A model generated the notes under the pieces. The model was given only the letters and a program-made list of their open reading frames with translations. It was not told where the DNA came from and did no database searches. DNA of 64,000 bases from Oreohelix idahoensis (taxonomy: Eukaryota; Mollusca; Gastropoda; Stylommatophora; Oreohelicidae): NCBI GenBank assembly GCA_024509875.1, contig JAMPIV010011342.1, forward strand, positions 248,001 to 312,000. The letters are read 5' to 3'. Positions 24,101-34,780 of the stretch are shown here, one piece after another; the first letter of the stretch is position 1; each line of letters starts with the position of its first letter. The position numbers and the translations under genes were made by a program.

Positions 24101-25693
24101 CTAATTTTGATCACAGGGGTGCCGACTGAGGAAATCTGCACCGACATTCAATTTGCGGCTTGCATAAGCGACTGGTTTCAGTTCCCCATCAGGTGAAGAT
24201 GATCTTTGCAACAAAGCCCCTCCTAGTCCTACATTACTTGCATCGGTTCTTAAGACAAAGTCCTGTGTCAAATCAGGCAGTTTGAGAATAGGCTTGCTAG
24301 TGAGTTTTTCCTTTAACTCTTGGAACGCTAGTTCACATTGTGCAGTCCAAATAATTTTATCTGGAAGTCCCTTGCGAGTCAGATCAGTCAGAGGAGCACA
24401 AATAGCGTTAAAATTTTTGATGTATTTCTGATAAAATCCGCATAACGACACAAATGATCGCACGTCCTTTTTTGTTTGCGGCCTAGGTGCTCTCTGCAGT
24501 TTTTCCAAGTTCTTAGGATCAGGGGTCATATTACCCTGATATACAGTGTGTCCCAAGAATTCCAACTCTTTGCATCCAATACAACATTTTGTTGGCCTAG
24601 CAGTTAAGTTCGCCTCCCGAAGTCTATCAAACAACATCTCCAGAGCTTCAATGTGTTCTTCAAATGTCTCTGTGGCGACGAGAATATCATCCATGAAATT
24701 CGTGATACATGGGTTATTCAGGGGATCCAACAATTTTCGCATCATCCTTGAAAACACACTCGGAGCATTTTTCAGTCCGAATGGTAGCATATTGAATTCA
24801 TAATGTCCATCCGAAGTGCTAAAAGCCAAATAAGGTCTCACTTCAGGCTTCACTGGGATCTGGTAATAGCCTTTACTAAGATCCACCTTTGAAAAGTATT
24901 TTGCCTTGTTCAGTCTGGCAAATAACTGTTTTGTGTCTGGTAATGGATCCACTTGTCCTTCTGTGACAGCATTCAGTTTCCTGTAATCTATGCACAGTCT
25001 GTGTTCCCCAGACGGTTTTCTCAACAAAACGACACTAGAACTAAAAGATGATTCACTGTGCGAAATAATCCCCTCCTTCAACAAATACTCTATTTCTTCC
25101 TTCAATGCCTTCTCCTTCGCGAACGGAATAGAATAGGCTCTCATACAGATTGGGTTTGAGTCTACCAGTTTCATGTCATACTGTAGCAAATTTGTATGGC
25201 CTGGTTTATCTGTTAATACATCTGTATGTTCCTCCAGAACCTGTTGAACTCTCTCCCTCTGGTTTTTAGTCAGGTGCTTACTGACTTTTACCTGTGCTGC
25301 TGTTTCACAAGGATGTAATGGGTATTCATGTGAGGTGAGTGGTTCCTTTTGCATCTGGGTTGCAATAGCCAAGGTCAATAAGGGGGTGCTTTCCTGGAGT
25401 GGTCTGTCCAGATACTTCTTTAACAGGTTTACATGATAAACTTTTTCCTTCCCCTTTTTGTCAATTTTATAGTTTGTTCTAGACACCTTCTCTAGAACCG
25501 TATATGGACCTTGCCAACCAATTTGTAATTTATTCTGGCTTCCGGGTAGTAGAAGCAGCACCTTCTCTCCGACTGCCAGTTCCCTGTCCTTTGCCTTCCT
25601 ATTAAAATATGCTGCATGTTTCTTCCTGGCTTGTTTCAAATTATCATTTGCCAGTTTCCATCCAGCTTTCAAACGAGTGGTCAGTTCGTTCAC
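24101..25693 (-). CDS. pol: Pol part 2 of element A: integrase C-terminus, reverse transcriptase, truncated RNase H
   Basis: A 530-codon open frame. Residues about 1-100 are the C-terminal module of a Gypsy integrase (VGEKVLLLLP, then WQGPYTVLEKV, the GPY/F motif). RT follows at about 150-440 with RLCIDYRKLNAVT, SKVDLSKGYYQIP, LPFGLKNAPSVF and the catalytic NFMDDILVA (F-M-D-D, where Gypsy elements more often have Y-x-D-D). RNase H starts with FVLRTDASNVGLGGALLQ at about 480 but jumps from AYASRKL directly to NVGADFLSR at about 515. Roughly 100-120 residues of RNase H are therefore missing in frame. Integrase sequence N-terminal to RT is the reverse of ordinary Gypsy order. The frame is open, but the missing RNase H middle would prevent normal replication unless supplied in trans. 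The reading frame continues upstream of its first ATG. Confidence 0.92.
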   Translation of the reverse strand: MNELTTRLKAGWKLANDNLKQARKKHAAYFNRKAKDRELAVGEKVLLLLPGSQNKLQIGWQGPYTVLEKVSRTNYKIDKKGKEKVYHVNLLKKYLDRPLQESTPLLTLAIATQMQKEPLTSHEYPLHPCETAAQVKVSKHLTKNQRERVQQVLEEHTDVLTDKPGHTNLLQYDMKLVDSNPICMRAYSIPFAKEKALKEEIEYLLKEGIISHSESSFSSSVVLLRKPSGEHRLCIDYRKLNAVTEGQVDPLPDTKQLFARLNKAKYFSKVDLSKGYYQIPVKPEVRPYLAFSTSDGHYEFNMLPFGLKNAPSVFSRMMRKLLDPLNNPCITNFMDDILVATETFEEHIEALEMLFDRLREANLTARPTKCCIGCKELEFLGHTVYQGNMTPDPKNLEKLQRAPRPQTKKDVRSFVSLCGFYQKYIKNFNAICAPLTDLTRKGLPDKIIWTAQCELAFQELKEKLTSKPILKLPDLTQDFVLRTDASNVGLGGALLQRSSSPDGELKPVAYASRKLNVGADFLSRHPCDQN

Positions 25694-26156
25694 ATATTGA
25701 TACGATGAGGTAACAGTCTCTTCCGCCTTCTCATCTGTCCAGGTCCTTAATAAAGCTACATCTGGATCTTTAATTTATCATACTTATTTTTCATGGAACC
25801 CATCGGGTCCCGTCCCTTAGAAGCTTTATAATGAGGACTTTTCTTCCTAGAATCATCACTCACAAATCGACCACTACCAATTTTTTCTGGGGTTTGTCTC
25901 CCCACTTTAGATTGCTTATGAGAGATCTTCGCTCTCTTGTCTGTTCTTCCAGTTTATATAAGTCTGACCGAGGGATTGTCATCCTATCCTGGGTAAAATT
26001 TCTTCTTTGTACTCTTCGCATAGTGGCCATGTTAATCCATTCAAGTGAAGACTGGGTGTGAAAAGGGGGCTCCCATTCCACTTTGTCTACCCGAGTATAA
26101 TTAGTTTTCCTTTCAGGCCTAAAGTTGCCCCGTGGCGTTTCTAGGTCCTGCACATA
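25694..26156 (-). other. Unrecognised segment where the integrase catalytic core should be
   Basis: Between the zinc-binding region and the GPY/F module, elements B and C have a clear DDE core (D-I-I-G, S-D-x-G-x-Q-F, E-x-x-N-R-T-L). Element A instead encodes a basic, hydrophilic stretch (RRVQRRNFTQDRMTIP, EEQTRERRSLISNLKWGD), still open to 25860. This is followed by a frame change before TWTDEKAEETVTSSYQYV, which leads into the GPY/F part. I see no D,D,E triad. The origin of the segment is unknown. Confidence 0.75.
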
Positions 26157-27695
26157 TTTTCCCTTTGTGGGTGTTCCCTCATGAAATACGCCACATGCTT
26201 CTACAAAGTTTTCAACATCGACATTTACGTCGGGCCAATAGTATTTTCGAGCAATCTTTTGGCAGATGGTACCGACTTTCTCATGGTCACCATCTTTTCC
26301 AACATGTAAGCTCCTTATTAAGTTTGCCCTATATATCTTGGGAAGAACTAACTGTCCGTGACCAGTGGATCTAGTTCCTGTCTTCCTGTATAAGAGTTTG
26401 TTCTTCATGAAATATTCCCCCTTGCTCGGAGGTGTGTGGCATTTGGGCAATTTTTTAAAACAGGGCTTGAGTGTCCTATCCTCAGCCTGCGCCTTCCTCA
26501 TCTCCTCTGGATGAGCATTTATAGGTTCACCTTCTTCCTCCTTCTTCTGTGACCTGGTCTGCACTGTCGCCATGATCACAGGTTTCTCGGGATTCCCCAA
26601 GAAGACGTATCTACACCCCAATATCAGAGGGTAGATTGGTTCATCTATCACTGCTGCTCTGATTTCTCCTTCCACATAGCGAGTTTTCACCGTTATCCTT
26701 GCGATGGGAAGTGTCATGAGTGGTATGTCCTTAGTCGCCCCTTGTATTTCCACTGTTTCTGTGGTATACTGACTTGGGTCCACTAGGCTAGACTTCACAA
26801 CTGAATCATAATCCAAACCTGTATCATAAAGGCACCTTATGGTGACCCCATTACAAATAACATCCTCACAAACTGGGGGGTGATAAGGTTCCTGTTGTCC
26901 CTTAGGATTAACCTTTAATCTTTGCGTCCCCGACTTCATTGCAGCAATGTTTGAAGGTTTCCTTCTACAAAATTCGGTGTTATGGTTATCCTTCTTGCAC
27001 CATTTACACCATCTTTTTCCTTGGTTCAACGGTTTTCTTTCATTGAACTTTTGGTCATTGAACTGTGAGTTTCTGTCGCGATAGTCATTTCTTGGCCGCT
27101 CAAAGTTTGTCCTACCTTTATTTCCCTGCTCTCTATTATCAAATTTATTAAATTGCTGTGGAGCTTTAAAATTGTCTATGTGCTTCTTTTTAGCACCACT
27201 TACCTCTGCCTGAGCTGCCTGATACCTCTCAGCAACATTTAAAATTTCCCCCAACTTCTCTGCACCTTGTTCCATGAGAAATTTTCTCATGTCTGGAGCC
27301 ATGGACTCTCTCAATTGCTCAATCATGATCATTTCTTTAAGATCTTGGGTCTTCCCCAGAGCCGTCCATTTCTCCAAATAGGTTTCTAGTCTAGCAGAGA
27401 ATTGGTGGTATGTCTCCCCAGACAACAGTTTGGCATTTCTAAATTTCTTACGATAAAATTCACCATTCTTCTCGTACCTTAATAACAAAGCCTGCTTTAA
27501 CATGTCATAATTGTCTTGGTCTTCCCTGTTCATTTTGGCAAATACTTCATAAGAAGTACCTCTCAATCCCTGTGATAGCTTTAAGCTCCACCTCTCTCTC
27601 TCTAACCCATATGTAGTAGCTAATAACTCAAAACGTCCTAGGTACCCCTCTATGTCATCGTCTTTTTCAACAAAATGGTCTAAATGAAACCCCAT
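25860..27695 (-). CDS. gag-pol: Gag C-terminal part, protease and integrase zinc-binding region of element A
   Basis: A 611-codon open frame. Residues about 1-170 are capsid-like (EGYLGRFELLATTYGL, YDMLKQALLLRYEK, ARLETYLEKW, APDMRKFLMEQGAEKL), resembling SCAN/gag folds. A CCHC zinc knuckle CKWCKKDNHNTEFC sits at 230-243 (C-x2-C-x4-H-x4-C). An aspartic protease follows with CLYDTGLDYDSVV (D291-T-G) and LILGCRY near 358. Residues about 400-505 form the integrase H2C2-like region (SLHVGKDGDH then ICQKIARKYYWPDV), but the second Cys of the final C-x2-C appears to be replaced (EACGVFH). The rest is the unrecognised segment described separately. The true gag begins upstream in another frame (27680-28129). 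One frame change near 27760-27775 separates the two, so gag is interrupted. Confidence 0.9.
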   Translation of the reverse strand: MGFHLDHFVEKDDDIEGYLGRFELLATTYGLERERWSLKLSQGLRGTSYEVFAKMNREDQDNYDMLKQALLLRYEKNGEFYRKKFRNAKLLSGETYHQFSARLETYLEKWTALGKTQDLKEMIMIEQLRESMAPDMRKFLMEQGAEKLGEILNVAERYQAAQAEVSGAKKKHIDNFKAPQQFNKFDNREQGNKGRTNFERPRNDYRDRNSQFNDQKFNERKPLNQGKRWCKWCKKDNHNTEFCRRKPSNIAAMKSGTQRLKVNPKGQQEPYHPPVCEDVICNGVTIRCLYDTGLDYDSVVKSSLVDPSQYTTETVEIQGATKDIPLMTLPIARITVKTRYVEGEIRAAVIDEPIYPLILGCRYVFLGNPEKPVIMATVQTRSQKKEEEGEPINAHPEEMRKAQAEDRTLKPCFKKLPKCHTPPSKGEYFMKNKLLYRKTGTRSTGHGQLVLPKIYRANLIRSLHVGKDGDHEKVGTICQKIARKYYWPDVNVDVENFVEACGVFHEGTPTKGKYVQDLETPRGNFRPERKTNYTRVDKVEWEPPFHTQSSLEWINMATMRRVQRRNFTQDRMTIPRSDLYKLEEQTRERRSLISNLKWGDKPQKKLVVVDL

Positions 27696-28129
27696 AGCTG
27701 AGTTTGAGGCTCCCAGACTGGGCGTAGCATCTGAGGCAAAAGGGCTGGCACCATTTTCAGGAGCCGGCCTTGTAATTCCAGCTCCCTTAGTCGTAATTCG
27801 TGCTCCCTTTGCAACCTTCTATCTTCTGCCTCCCTTTCGGCCTTTTTTCTTCTGCCTCCCTTTCGCAGTCTTTTATCTTCTGCCTCCCTTTGCTGTCGTT
27901 TTTCTTCTGCCTCCCTTTGCTGTCGTTTTTCTTCTGCCTCAATCTGCAGCCTCTTAATTTCTCTATCAGCCTCAATTTGTAACCTCTTCTCTTCAGCTAC
28001 CTTTCTATCTTCCCTTTCAATATATTTATCACATTCAGCCGTTACGTATTGAATTAAAATTTGACCATCCATTCCCATCTCCTTCGCGGTGAGCACAGCA
28101 GCTGATCTAAATTTTGCCAGCTCCGCCAT
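27680..28129 (-). CDS. gag: Gag N-terminal coiled-coil of element A
   Basis: Starts at ATG 28129 (MAELAKFRSAAVLTAKEMGM). After about 55 residues it becomes an almost uninterrupted charged coiled coil with repeated EAEEKRQQR units, encoded by a short tandem DNA repeat at about 27840-27960. A small indel near 27765 moves the frame away from the capsid, so this frame ends about 30 residues later in an unrelated tail. The coiled coil probably mediates particle assembly (inference). It resembles in composition the gag heads of elements B and C. Confidence 0.85.
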   Translation of the reverse strand: MAELAKFRSAAVLTAKEMGMDGQILIQYVTAECDKYIEREDRKVAEEKRLQIEADREIKRLQIEAEEKRQQREAEEKRQQREAEDKRLRKGGRRKKAEREAEDRRLQREHELRLRELELQGRLLKMVPALLPQMLRPVWEPQTQLWGFI

Positions 28130-28373
28130 ACTTTTTAGACAATATAATAATATACAAGCTAAATCTCTAACCAGTAAATACACTAAGTACTTCTTATGAC
28201 TATAGTCTAACTAATTCTAACTAACCAGTTAACTAATTAATTATTACTGGCTGTGAAGATTCACCAACTTTTATCTGCAGGGACACTTTTAATTTTAAAG
28301 GAAATTTTACAATTTATTTCCCTACTTTTATTTCTCCCACCAGGAGATCCTAATATTACTGTTGGGCTAATTA

Positions 28374-28391
28374 TCCCTGGACAAGACCCCA
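28374..28391 (-). promoter_or_regulatory. Primer binding site of element A (TGGGGTC type)
   Basis: On the minus strand TGGGGTCTTGTCCAGGGA begins five bases inside the 5' LTR. The TGG start and position fit a primer binding site. I could not assign the primer tRNA; it does not resemble the sites of elements B or C. Confidence 0.6.
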
Positions 28392-28396
28392 ATTTA

Positions 28397-30652
28397 TGTA
28401 GTGGTGTTGATGGTATTGTATGATGGTGATATTACTAAATGTAATTGTATGAGGCCAGCTGTGAAGGCTCCTGAGATAAAATGTAGTTGTGAATTGTCAG
28501 AAGGCCTTTCTTGCTACCACTACGACCTCACACTTAATTTTTTTTAATGAATGTGGCTACGTAAAGTGTCTAGGGTTATGATATGTAGTGTGGTGTAATA
28601 GGTTATAGATATACCCACAGATATTTAACAAGACTAATAATATTAATAAATGTTAAAATACACTGAACTAACTCACGTGTGTAAAATTTTTTGATAAAAT
28701 TATATTACATTTATTTTGTTCTGGATCAATTTTTTAGGTTGACCAGAACTTAAAAGGATTTAGAGATTATGAAAGAAATGCATGGAATATTATATCATAA
28801 ATGCAATAGTGTACATATATATGTACTATACTAGTTAGTTTTATTAAAATGTTCTAGTAGTCATCTACTTGGGAGGATAGTTAATGTTTGTGCTGTTGGG
28901 GTGGCCTCATCACACCTGTCTATATTGACTACACAGTGTCCAGAAAATGGTGGGAATTTTTATGGGGTATTAGTAACTAAAGGGCGTTGGTGAATGTCCA
29001 GCAGACCAGAGGCTCACTCATCTTGTAGTTGTAGCTCTGGTGCTGAAATCTGGTGGTCCCACCTCTCCGTGCTGGCGGGCAATAATGGTGGTCTCTGTCA
29101 CAAGTACTGCACAGATACACTCGAGTAAAGTCACCAACTGAATAGACACTGCTTTGTTGACAACAGAAACTCACAGCTCTGCAATCAAAGTATGGGCCAT
29201 GTGTCAAAATCTATTCTCTACCCACGTCTGGACACAACACTGACACAACAACCACATCATACAGACAGGTCAGATCTCTCTGACCAAACAGCACATTTAC
29301 CATGGTGGTTTTACATCAGATAGATCCTCCCAGACTATAGATTCTGAAAAATATTTATTAGTTTTCTGCCCTAAAAGAGGATAGGTAATATGTTTCATTA
29401 TTCTCAACACTTGATCTGTCTTGCCTAACCCTTGCTGGAGTTTATGTACATTGTTGGTCCCTAGACCCTGACTAGGGCGGGGGGTCTAGAGCAAATCCCT
29501 ACTTGTTTGTAAGGCTAGATTTCGATATGGCAGTATCAAATCACTCGAACATGAAACAATATTCAAAATATATAAGGAAATAATTTCAATCTTACCAGAT
29601 TATGAATAAATAACACAGAATTGCTAGCAAAACTCAGCTGAGCTGCTGGCTATAGTATGGCGTCCCTAAACTTATTTCACTTTCTTTCATATGGAAATCA
29701 CCACACTTTAAAATCTGTGTCTATCACTGAACAACTATTGAAGAATGGCCCCACTTTCGCGTCTGAGCGCTAATGATATGATTGTCTGTGGCCAATCACT
29801 GCCTAGGTTTATTTTAAATTCAAATTTCCTACCATAAAGTCATTTCAGTCATGCTTCAGTCAAGTATGGATGGTTATCTGTTAGTCTGTCCGTCTCTACT
29901 TGTGTTTCTACAAAATGTACTTGATTTTTGAACCAACCTTTCTCTCCCCTCCAAAATTTTGTCGTTAAAAGTTATATTTAGACACAGCTACCACCCAAAA
30001 AAACCCTCTCTCCATACTACGTAGATTTGAACACCTGCGTTTCGAGGTCGTGTTTTTTTGTGCAATTAGCGACACTTTTAGATTCAATACAGTCTGTCGA
30101 TGATGTGAACAACACTGTCTTTTGTCATTATCTTCAATATTATCTATCCGTCTGTAAAATTAAGAACATATTAGTTCACTGCTCAGAATAGGCCATCCGG
30201 CCAGCTAATTTTTATATTCCTAACATTAATATTAAGAAAAAAGTACTTTTTAAATTTTGTAATATTCCAAACATCTGCGTTTAGCCGCTGAATTCAAATC
30301 AAGGGCTTGGTATCGCGCAAAAGCGTCCAATAAATGACTGTGGCGTAACATATCTATGGTCCCTTCTGTCGAGTTGCTTACTTTTTATGTCAACTTGGGA
30401 AACGTGACTTTTCTCCGTTTCCCCCCCAATTGCGTCTCCTTAGCCTTTCTAGTCTCACGCAATCTTTCCAGTCATATTTTTTTCCTTTTTGATCCGCCGT
30501 TCCCCTCCTGTCTAGCAAGTCAATTATTATGGAGGATGATGACCCGCGGTCTAGGCGATCATGTACTATTCGCAGCCTACGCATTATGTTTTTATCCTTA
30601 AATGTTATCTTTGGAGATATTTTACCGTTGTATCTCTGTCAATTTCACTACA
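28397..30652 (-). repeat. 5' LTR of element A, 2,256 bp
   Basis: Direct repeat of 21763-24013, five bases longer because of homopolymer changes. It starts TGTAGTG and ends CACTACA, with GAAGA outside. Open frames inside it (for example 30356-30601) lie in both LTRs but show no domain. Confidence 0.95.
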
Positions 30653-31540
30653 GAAGAGACAATGTTAACTTTACATTTGGAGGAATTAATTTTACAAAAC
30701 AGTAGCAAACAGAATGATTCAGGGGTTCAAGGTTCCTCAAATAAACATCAGTCTGGGTCAATTAAATGTCGTTTACCTTTTTTTTAACCTAATGCAGATG
30801 ACATTTCTTGTATCCTTATCCGTTTTGAGACAGTTTGTGGGTTTCACAAGATCAATTGCTCATATGAGGCTCTCATGGATTTGATACTTAGGGATAAAGT
30901 ATTCTCGTCAATTAGTCAACAATTGTTGTCATATCTGCATGAGCACAAACCTGCTAATTTGATGGTACTTGAGGAATTTGGACAACAATTCATAACCGCT
31001 CATACTGACACAATTATGAGTGATTCAAACAACTAAAGAAGCTTTATCAGTTGCTTCCTCTTCCCCATGAAATAACAAATACCCGAGATACAGATCTCAG
31101 AGTGCCGACATAAATTGTGGTCGAGGTAAGGAAAGCTACTCTAGATCTTAAGGAAATCATTCTCCTTCAACCACAGAAAATTTTAAACACTTTAACGGAC
31201 CACAACAAAATCAGTATCAATCAAATGGAGGATGAAGAAGGAATTACAATTCTTTCAAGAATACAGTAAATAGGTCTTATGATGGAAACAATAACCAATA
31301 TGCTCCTCCTAGAAGATTTAACCAATCTCAGAAAAGAAACAGAGGTAATATTAACAGTTGTCAGAGAGATAATCGTTCATTCTGCTCGTGTAGTGTAGAA
31401 CGTTCCAACTACCATGTTCACTCTGCACAGACTACTGATACAGCTATGACACTTCAAAATAATAATAATACATTAAATCATGTCACTGCTTGTTCTTTTG
31501 ATTTTGATAATGCTTCACAATGTCCTGAATGACGTTATTT
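30653..31540 (+). pseudogene. gag: gag of element B, 3' portion
   Basis: Continues the gag interrupted at 21762. A recognisable capsid end reads SYEALMDLILRDKVFSS and YLHEHKPANLM. Element C has the matching SYEAIVDLLLRDKVLSS and FLHEHKPTNMN. An Asn/Gln-rich nucleocapsid-like tail follows (near 31200-31400), with no CCHC knuckle visible. Part of the capsid, corresponding to about 80 codons in C, appears missing near 30700-30800, and several stops interrupt it. Confidence 0.85.
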
Positions 31541-31565
31541 ATTCCAGCCTAATGCTGTTTCTACA

Positions 31566-31841
31566 TTGCAGGGTGGTCATCTACTACCCACACTTCCAGC
31601 ACACGATGGCACAGGATCCCTACAGTTCCATAACGGTCTATTGAACGGCACAGAAGTGTTTTTGTTAAAAGATACAGGATGCACTACTGCAGGTGTGCAA
31701 CAATCCTTGGTGCACCCATCATGCTTTAAAGGAGGTTTTGTCAAATGTGTAACCTTCGGTGGTACTGTTGAGTTTTATCCAACAGCTTTAGTTCATATTG
31801 CTACACCATTTTTTACAGGTAGAATTAAAGTATGTTTGTAG
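31566..31841 (+). pseudogene. Protease of element B
   Basis: A retropepsin-type aspartic protease that would process the polyprotein. Visible are HDGTGSLQFHNGLLNGTEVF, the catalytic LLKDTGCTTAGV (D-T-G), KCVTFGGTVEFYPTA and TPFFTGRIKVCL. A stop at about 31839 cuts the C-terminal part that in element C continues through a PISDLIIGHIHG motif. The family usually has the motif alpha-alpha-D-T/S-G. Confidence 0.85.
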
Positions 31842-31934
31842 AAGAATCCTATTGCGAATCATAGTGTGGGCCGTATCCGTGGTGGCAAAGAGTGTACACC
31901 TGGTGAAATTATGGAGTGAGAACGGCAACACATT

Positions 31935-33347
31935 TTGTCTGCAAATGCAGTCACATCCATGGCTCAGGCACAGGCCCAGGAATATGAAGTTACTGTTGTG
32001 GTTGATCATACGGTTGATGACTTTCACACTAATATTAACAGGGAATCCTTTGTTCAATTACAAAGAAATTATGATTCTTTGAAGTCATTTTTCCATTTGG
32101 TCAAACTTGATGATGTGAACTTAAATGAAGTTCCTCGTCAGTGGTATAAAATCAAAAATGATATTCTGATAAGAATGTTTAAGGATTCGTTTTCTTCAAT
32201 TAGGAAGAATGTTATGTTCCTAAAGATCTTAGGACCTACATTTTACAACATGCACATGATTCGCATTGTGCACGCCACATGGGCTATTCTAGAACCTCCT
32301 GTCATGCCTCTACAAAGAACCAGGTCTAGAGTGTTATCTTCTTTTTTCTGGATTGGAGCGTCTATCTACTGTCGCTCCTATGTGACATGCCAGGTGGTTA
32401 AATCAAAGAGAGCCCTCATATGGCACCGATACAGGCTACAGGCATCGCTGTACGCCCCTTTGAAAAGATGGTCGTTGACATCATCGGTCCACTCTCTATT
32501 ATGTCCGTCAGAGGACACATGTATGTCATCACGTGCATAGACATGTGCACGCACTGGCCAGAGGCTATAACTCTAAAAAATATCTCCACATCAGACGTGG
32601 CGGATGCTCTTTTATTGATTTTCTCTAGATTTGGTTTTCCTAAGAAATCTCTTTCAGACAGAGGTATTCAGTTTGTCTCTGATGCAATGGCTAGTGTTAT
32701 AAAACATCTTCATATTGATAGGTCATTGAATTCCGTCTATCACGCAATGTCGAATGGAATGGTAGAGCTGCTCAATCGTACTTTAAAACAACTTCTAGGG
32801 ACGGTTACAGTAAATTTTCTACAAGACTGGGACAGGGTTTTACCCTCCATTCTCTTCGGGAAACGTGAGGTACCCAATGAACAGACCGGTTTCTCGCCAT
32901 TTGAGCTTCTTTTTGGAGCTCAGCCTCGAGGTCCCAAGTCATTCAAAAGATTTGCTTACTGACTCCGAGGTGACTCAGGACGCTGAGTAATCGTACGTGT
33001 ATGTCGTCAATCTCCAATGTAAAATCAATTGGCAACATACTCTTCTGAGACTGCTAAAGAAAAGAGTCTTGTTAAATACAAAATCGCTTTAAATGAGAAA
33101 AAGACACCTTTACCCTGGTTATGAAGCTTTTGTACTTCTCCCTAGGAAGGAAAATAGTCTTCTAGTTGCTTGGAATGGTCCTTACAAGGTCATTTCACAT
33201 ATATTGAATGTTGACTATGTACTTGATATTAAGGGTAAGCACAAAACTTTTCACATAAATATGTTGAAAGAATTCCACACTCGACCTAAACACATTCAAG
33301 TTTTTTTTAAGCAGTATATAAGCCTACTCATCGTCTTCTTTTTTTAG
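31935..33347 (+). pseudogene. Integrase of element B (upstream of its reverse transcriptase)
   Basis: Joins element DNA to the chromosome. A linker is followed by a damaged zinc-binding region ending YCRSYVTCQVV. After a frame change at about 32415 the core reads FEKMVVDIIGPLS (first D), CTHWPEAI, KKSLSDRGIQFVSD (second D), SMAVYHAMSNGMVE-like NGMVELLNRTLKQLL (E), and TGFSPFELLFGAQPRG. Another frame change near 32960 precedes the C-terminal GPY/F module LVAWNGPYKVISHI at about 33160-33200, ending in KHKTFHINMLKEFH. The DDE triad itself is retained. Its place before RT is the Gmr1-like order. Confidence 0.88.
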
Positions 33348-33384
33348 TCATTCAGGAGGAAGAATTCTCTTAACCAGACTATCT

Positions 33385-34780
33385 ATGCCCCTTCCTGTCA
33401 CGCCTCTACAAGCTACTGAGACATGCAATGATGTGACTATTTGTCTGGATCTGTCACCTGACAAACAACAAGTGTCTAATCTACAATCTTTCCAGGATGT
33501 TCTTACAGACATCCAAGGTTGCACATCTGTAATCACTCATGAAATCATTCTTACTGATGATAACCTTATTCGTGTACGACCATACACCAAACCGTTTCAC
33601 TTTTAAGACCAGGTTGAGAAGAAACTTGATGATATGATACGAATAGATATTGAACTATCAAACTCTTTATATGCTTTTCCCATGGTCATTATTAGAAAAA
33701 AACTTAAAAGCTTTAGGCTATGTATCGATTTTTAGGAAACTTAACAACATTACAGTTTTAGATGCAGAGCCAATGCCATTACTTGAAGAGCTATCTTCTT
33801 GCCTACGTTTCATCTTACCAAATGATACTGGCAGGTTCCTTCGATAGATATGGCTAAGCCTTTCACATCATTCTCGACTCCTAAGGGTCTATTTCAATTG
33901 TGATTTATGTACTTTGGGATTTTGAACGCACCCATCACCTTTGTTAGGATGATGAGAAAAATTGTCTCACACAGATCCGATATATTTACTTATATTGATG
34001 ATATCTGTCTTTTCAGTAACTCATGGGAAGACCATTTCTCCAGTCTCAGTTCTTTGCTTGATACTTTACGTTTTCATAACTTAACTGGCAAGCTTTTTAA
34101 AATTCACATTGGTTTTGGTGAAATCTCATTTCTTGTTCACAGGGTAGGCCACGGCTTGCTTAAGATCAAAGAGCACAATGCCTCTAAAATTCTCAATCTA
34201 TCAGTTCCTAGCAGCAAGTGCACAGCCTTCTTGGTCTTGTTCAGTTTAATGCCTAATTCATTCCTAACTTATCTACTATCACATCTGACATGTCAGCTCT
34301 TTTGAGAAAGGGCTCACCAAGTAACGTGCACTGATCACAACAGTGCCAAGCAACTCTTATTTATATTAAGATGTTATTTTCAAATCGTCCAATATTGAGG
34401 TTACCAGATAAATATTCAGATTCTATTCTTTGCACATTTGCATCTTTGAAGGGCATCAGGGCAGCTTTAGTGCAATACTTTGATGGTGGTCTTCATCCCA
34501 TTCTTTACATATCAAGGAAACTCACCGACACTGGGAGCAGATATCTTGTAATTTGGTCAGTACTGAAACTCGAACCTTACCTGCTTCGATCTCATTTTAT
34601 AATCCAGTCTGACCAGAAAGTACTCTTTTCTAAAGAAAAAGGATCACAGGAATGCAAAGACTGCTCGATACTCTATTTTGATGCAACCATTTCATTATGA
34701 CATACAGGCAATTCGAGGCACCGACAACGTACTAGCAGATGCTTCATCCCATCGTCCTCAGCCAGACATTGATAACTCCA
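33385..34780 (+). pseudogene. Reverse transcriptase and RNase H of element B
   Basis: RT begins after the integrase with VLTDIQGCTSVITHEI and IRVRPYTKPFHF. Finger and palm sequences follow in several frames (MVIIRKK, FRLCIDF, FGILNAPITFVRMM), then the catalytic TYIDDICLFSNSWEDHF. The connection and RNase H region follows from about 34370 (RPILRLPDKYSDSILCTFASLKGIRAALVQ, LHPILYISRKLTDT, and near 34730 a NVLADASSH-like end). At least six stops or frame changes break it. Sequence agreement with element C, which has the same YIDDICLF, is high enough to call one family. Confidence 0.87.

Larger units (their letters stand above)
21763..30652 (-). mobile_element. LTR element A (Gmr1-like Gypsy), 8.89 kb, with exact 5-bp duplication
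   Basis: A structurally complete insertion. Its LTRs are 21763-24013 and 28397-30652 in direct orientation, each bounded by TGTAGTG...CACTACA, flanked by GAAGA on both sides. Read on the minus strand the order is 5' LTR (28397-30652), primer binding site, gag, CCHC zinc knuckle, DTG protease, integrase zinc-binding region, an unrecognised segment in place of the integrase core, integrase C-terminal GPY/F module, reverse transcriptase, truncated RNase H, polypurine tract, 3' LTR. The integrase parts preceding RT mark it as Gmr1-like. The LTRs differ by about twenty to thirty small changes over 2.25 kb by eye, so the insertion is much younger than its host, element B. Confidence 0.95.

Noticed and set aside
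27800..27982. Plus-strand 60-codon Leu/Phe/Ser-rich frame
   Set aside because: Antisense of the EAEEKRQQR-type coiled-coil repeat of element A's gag.
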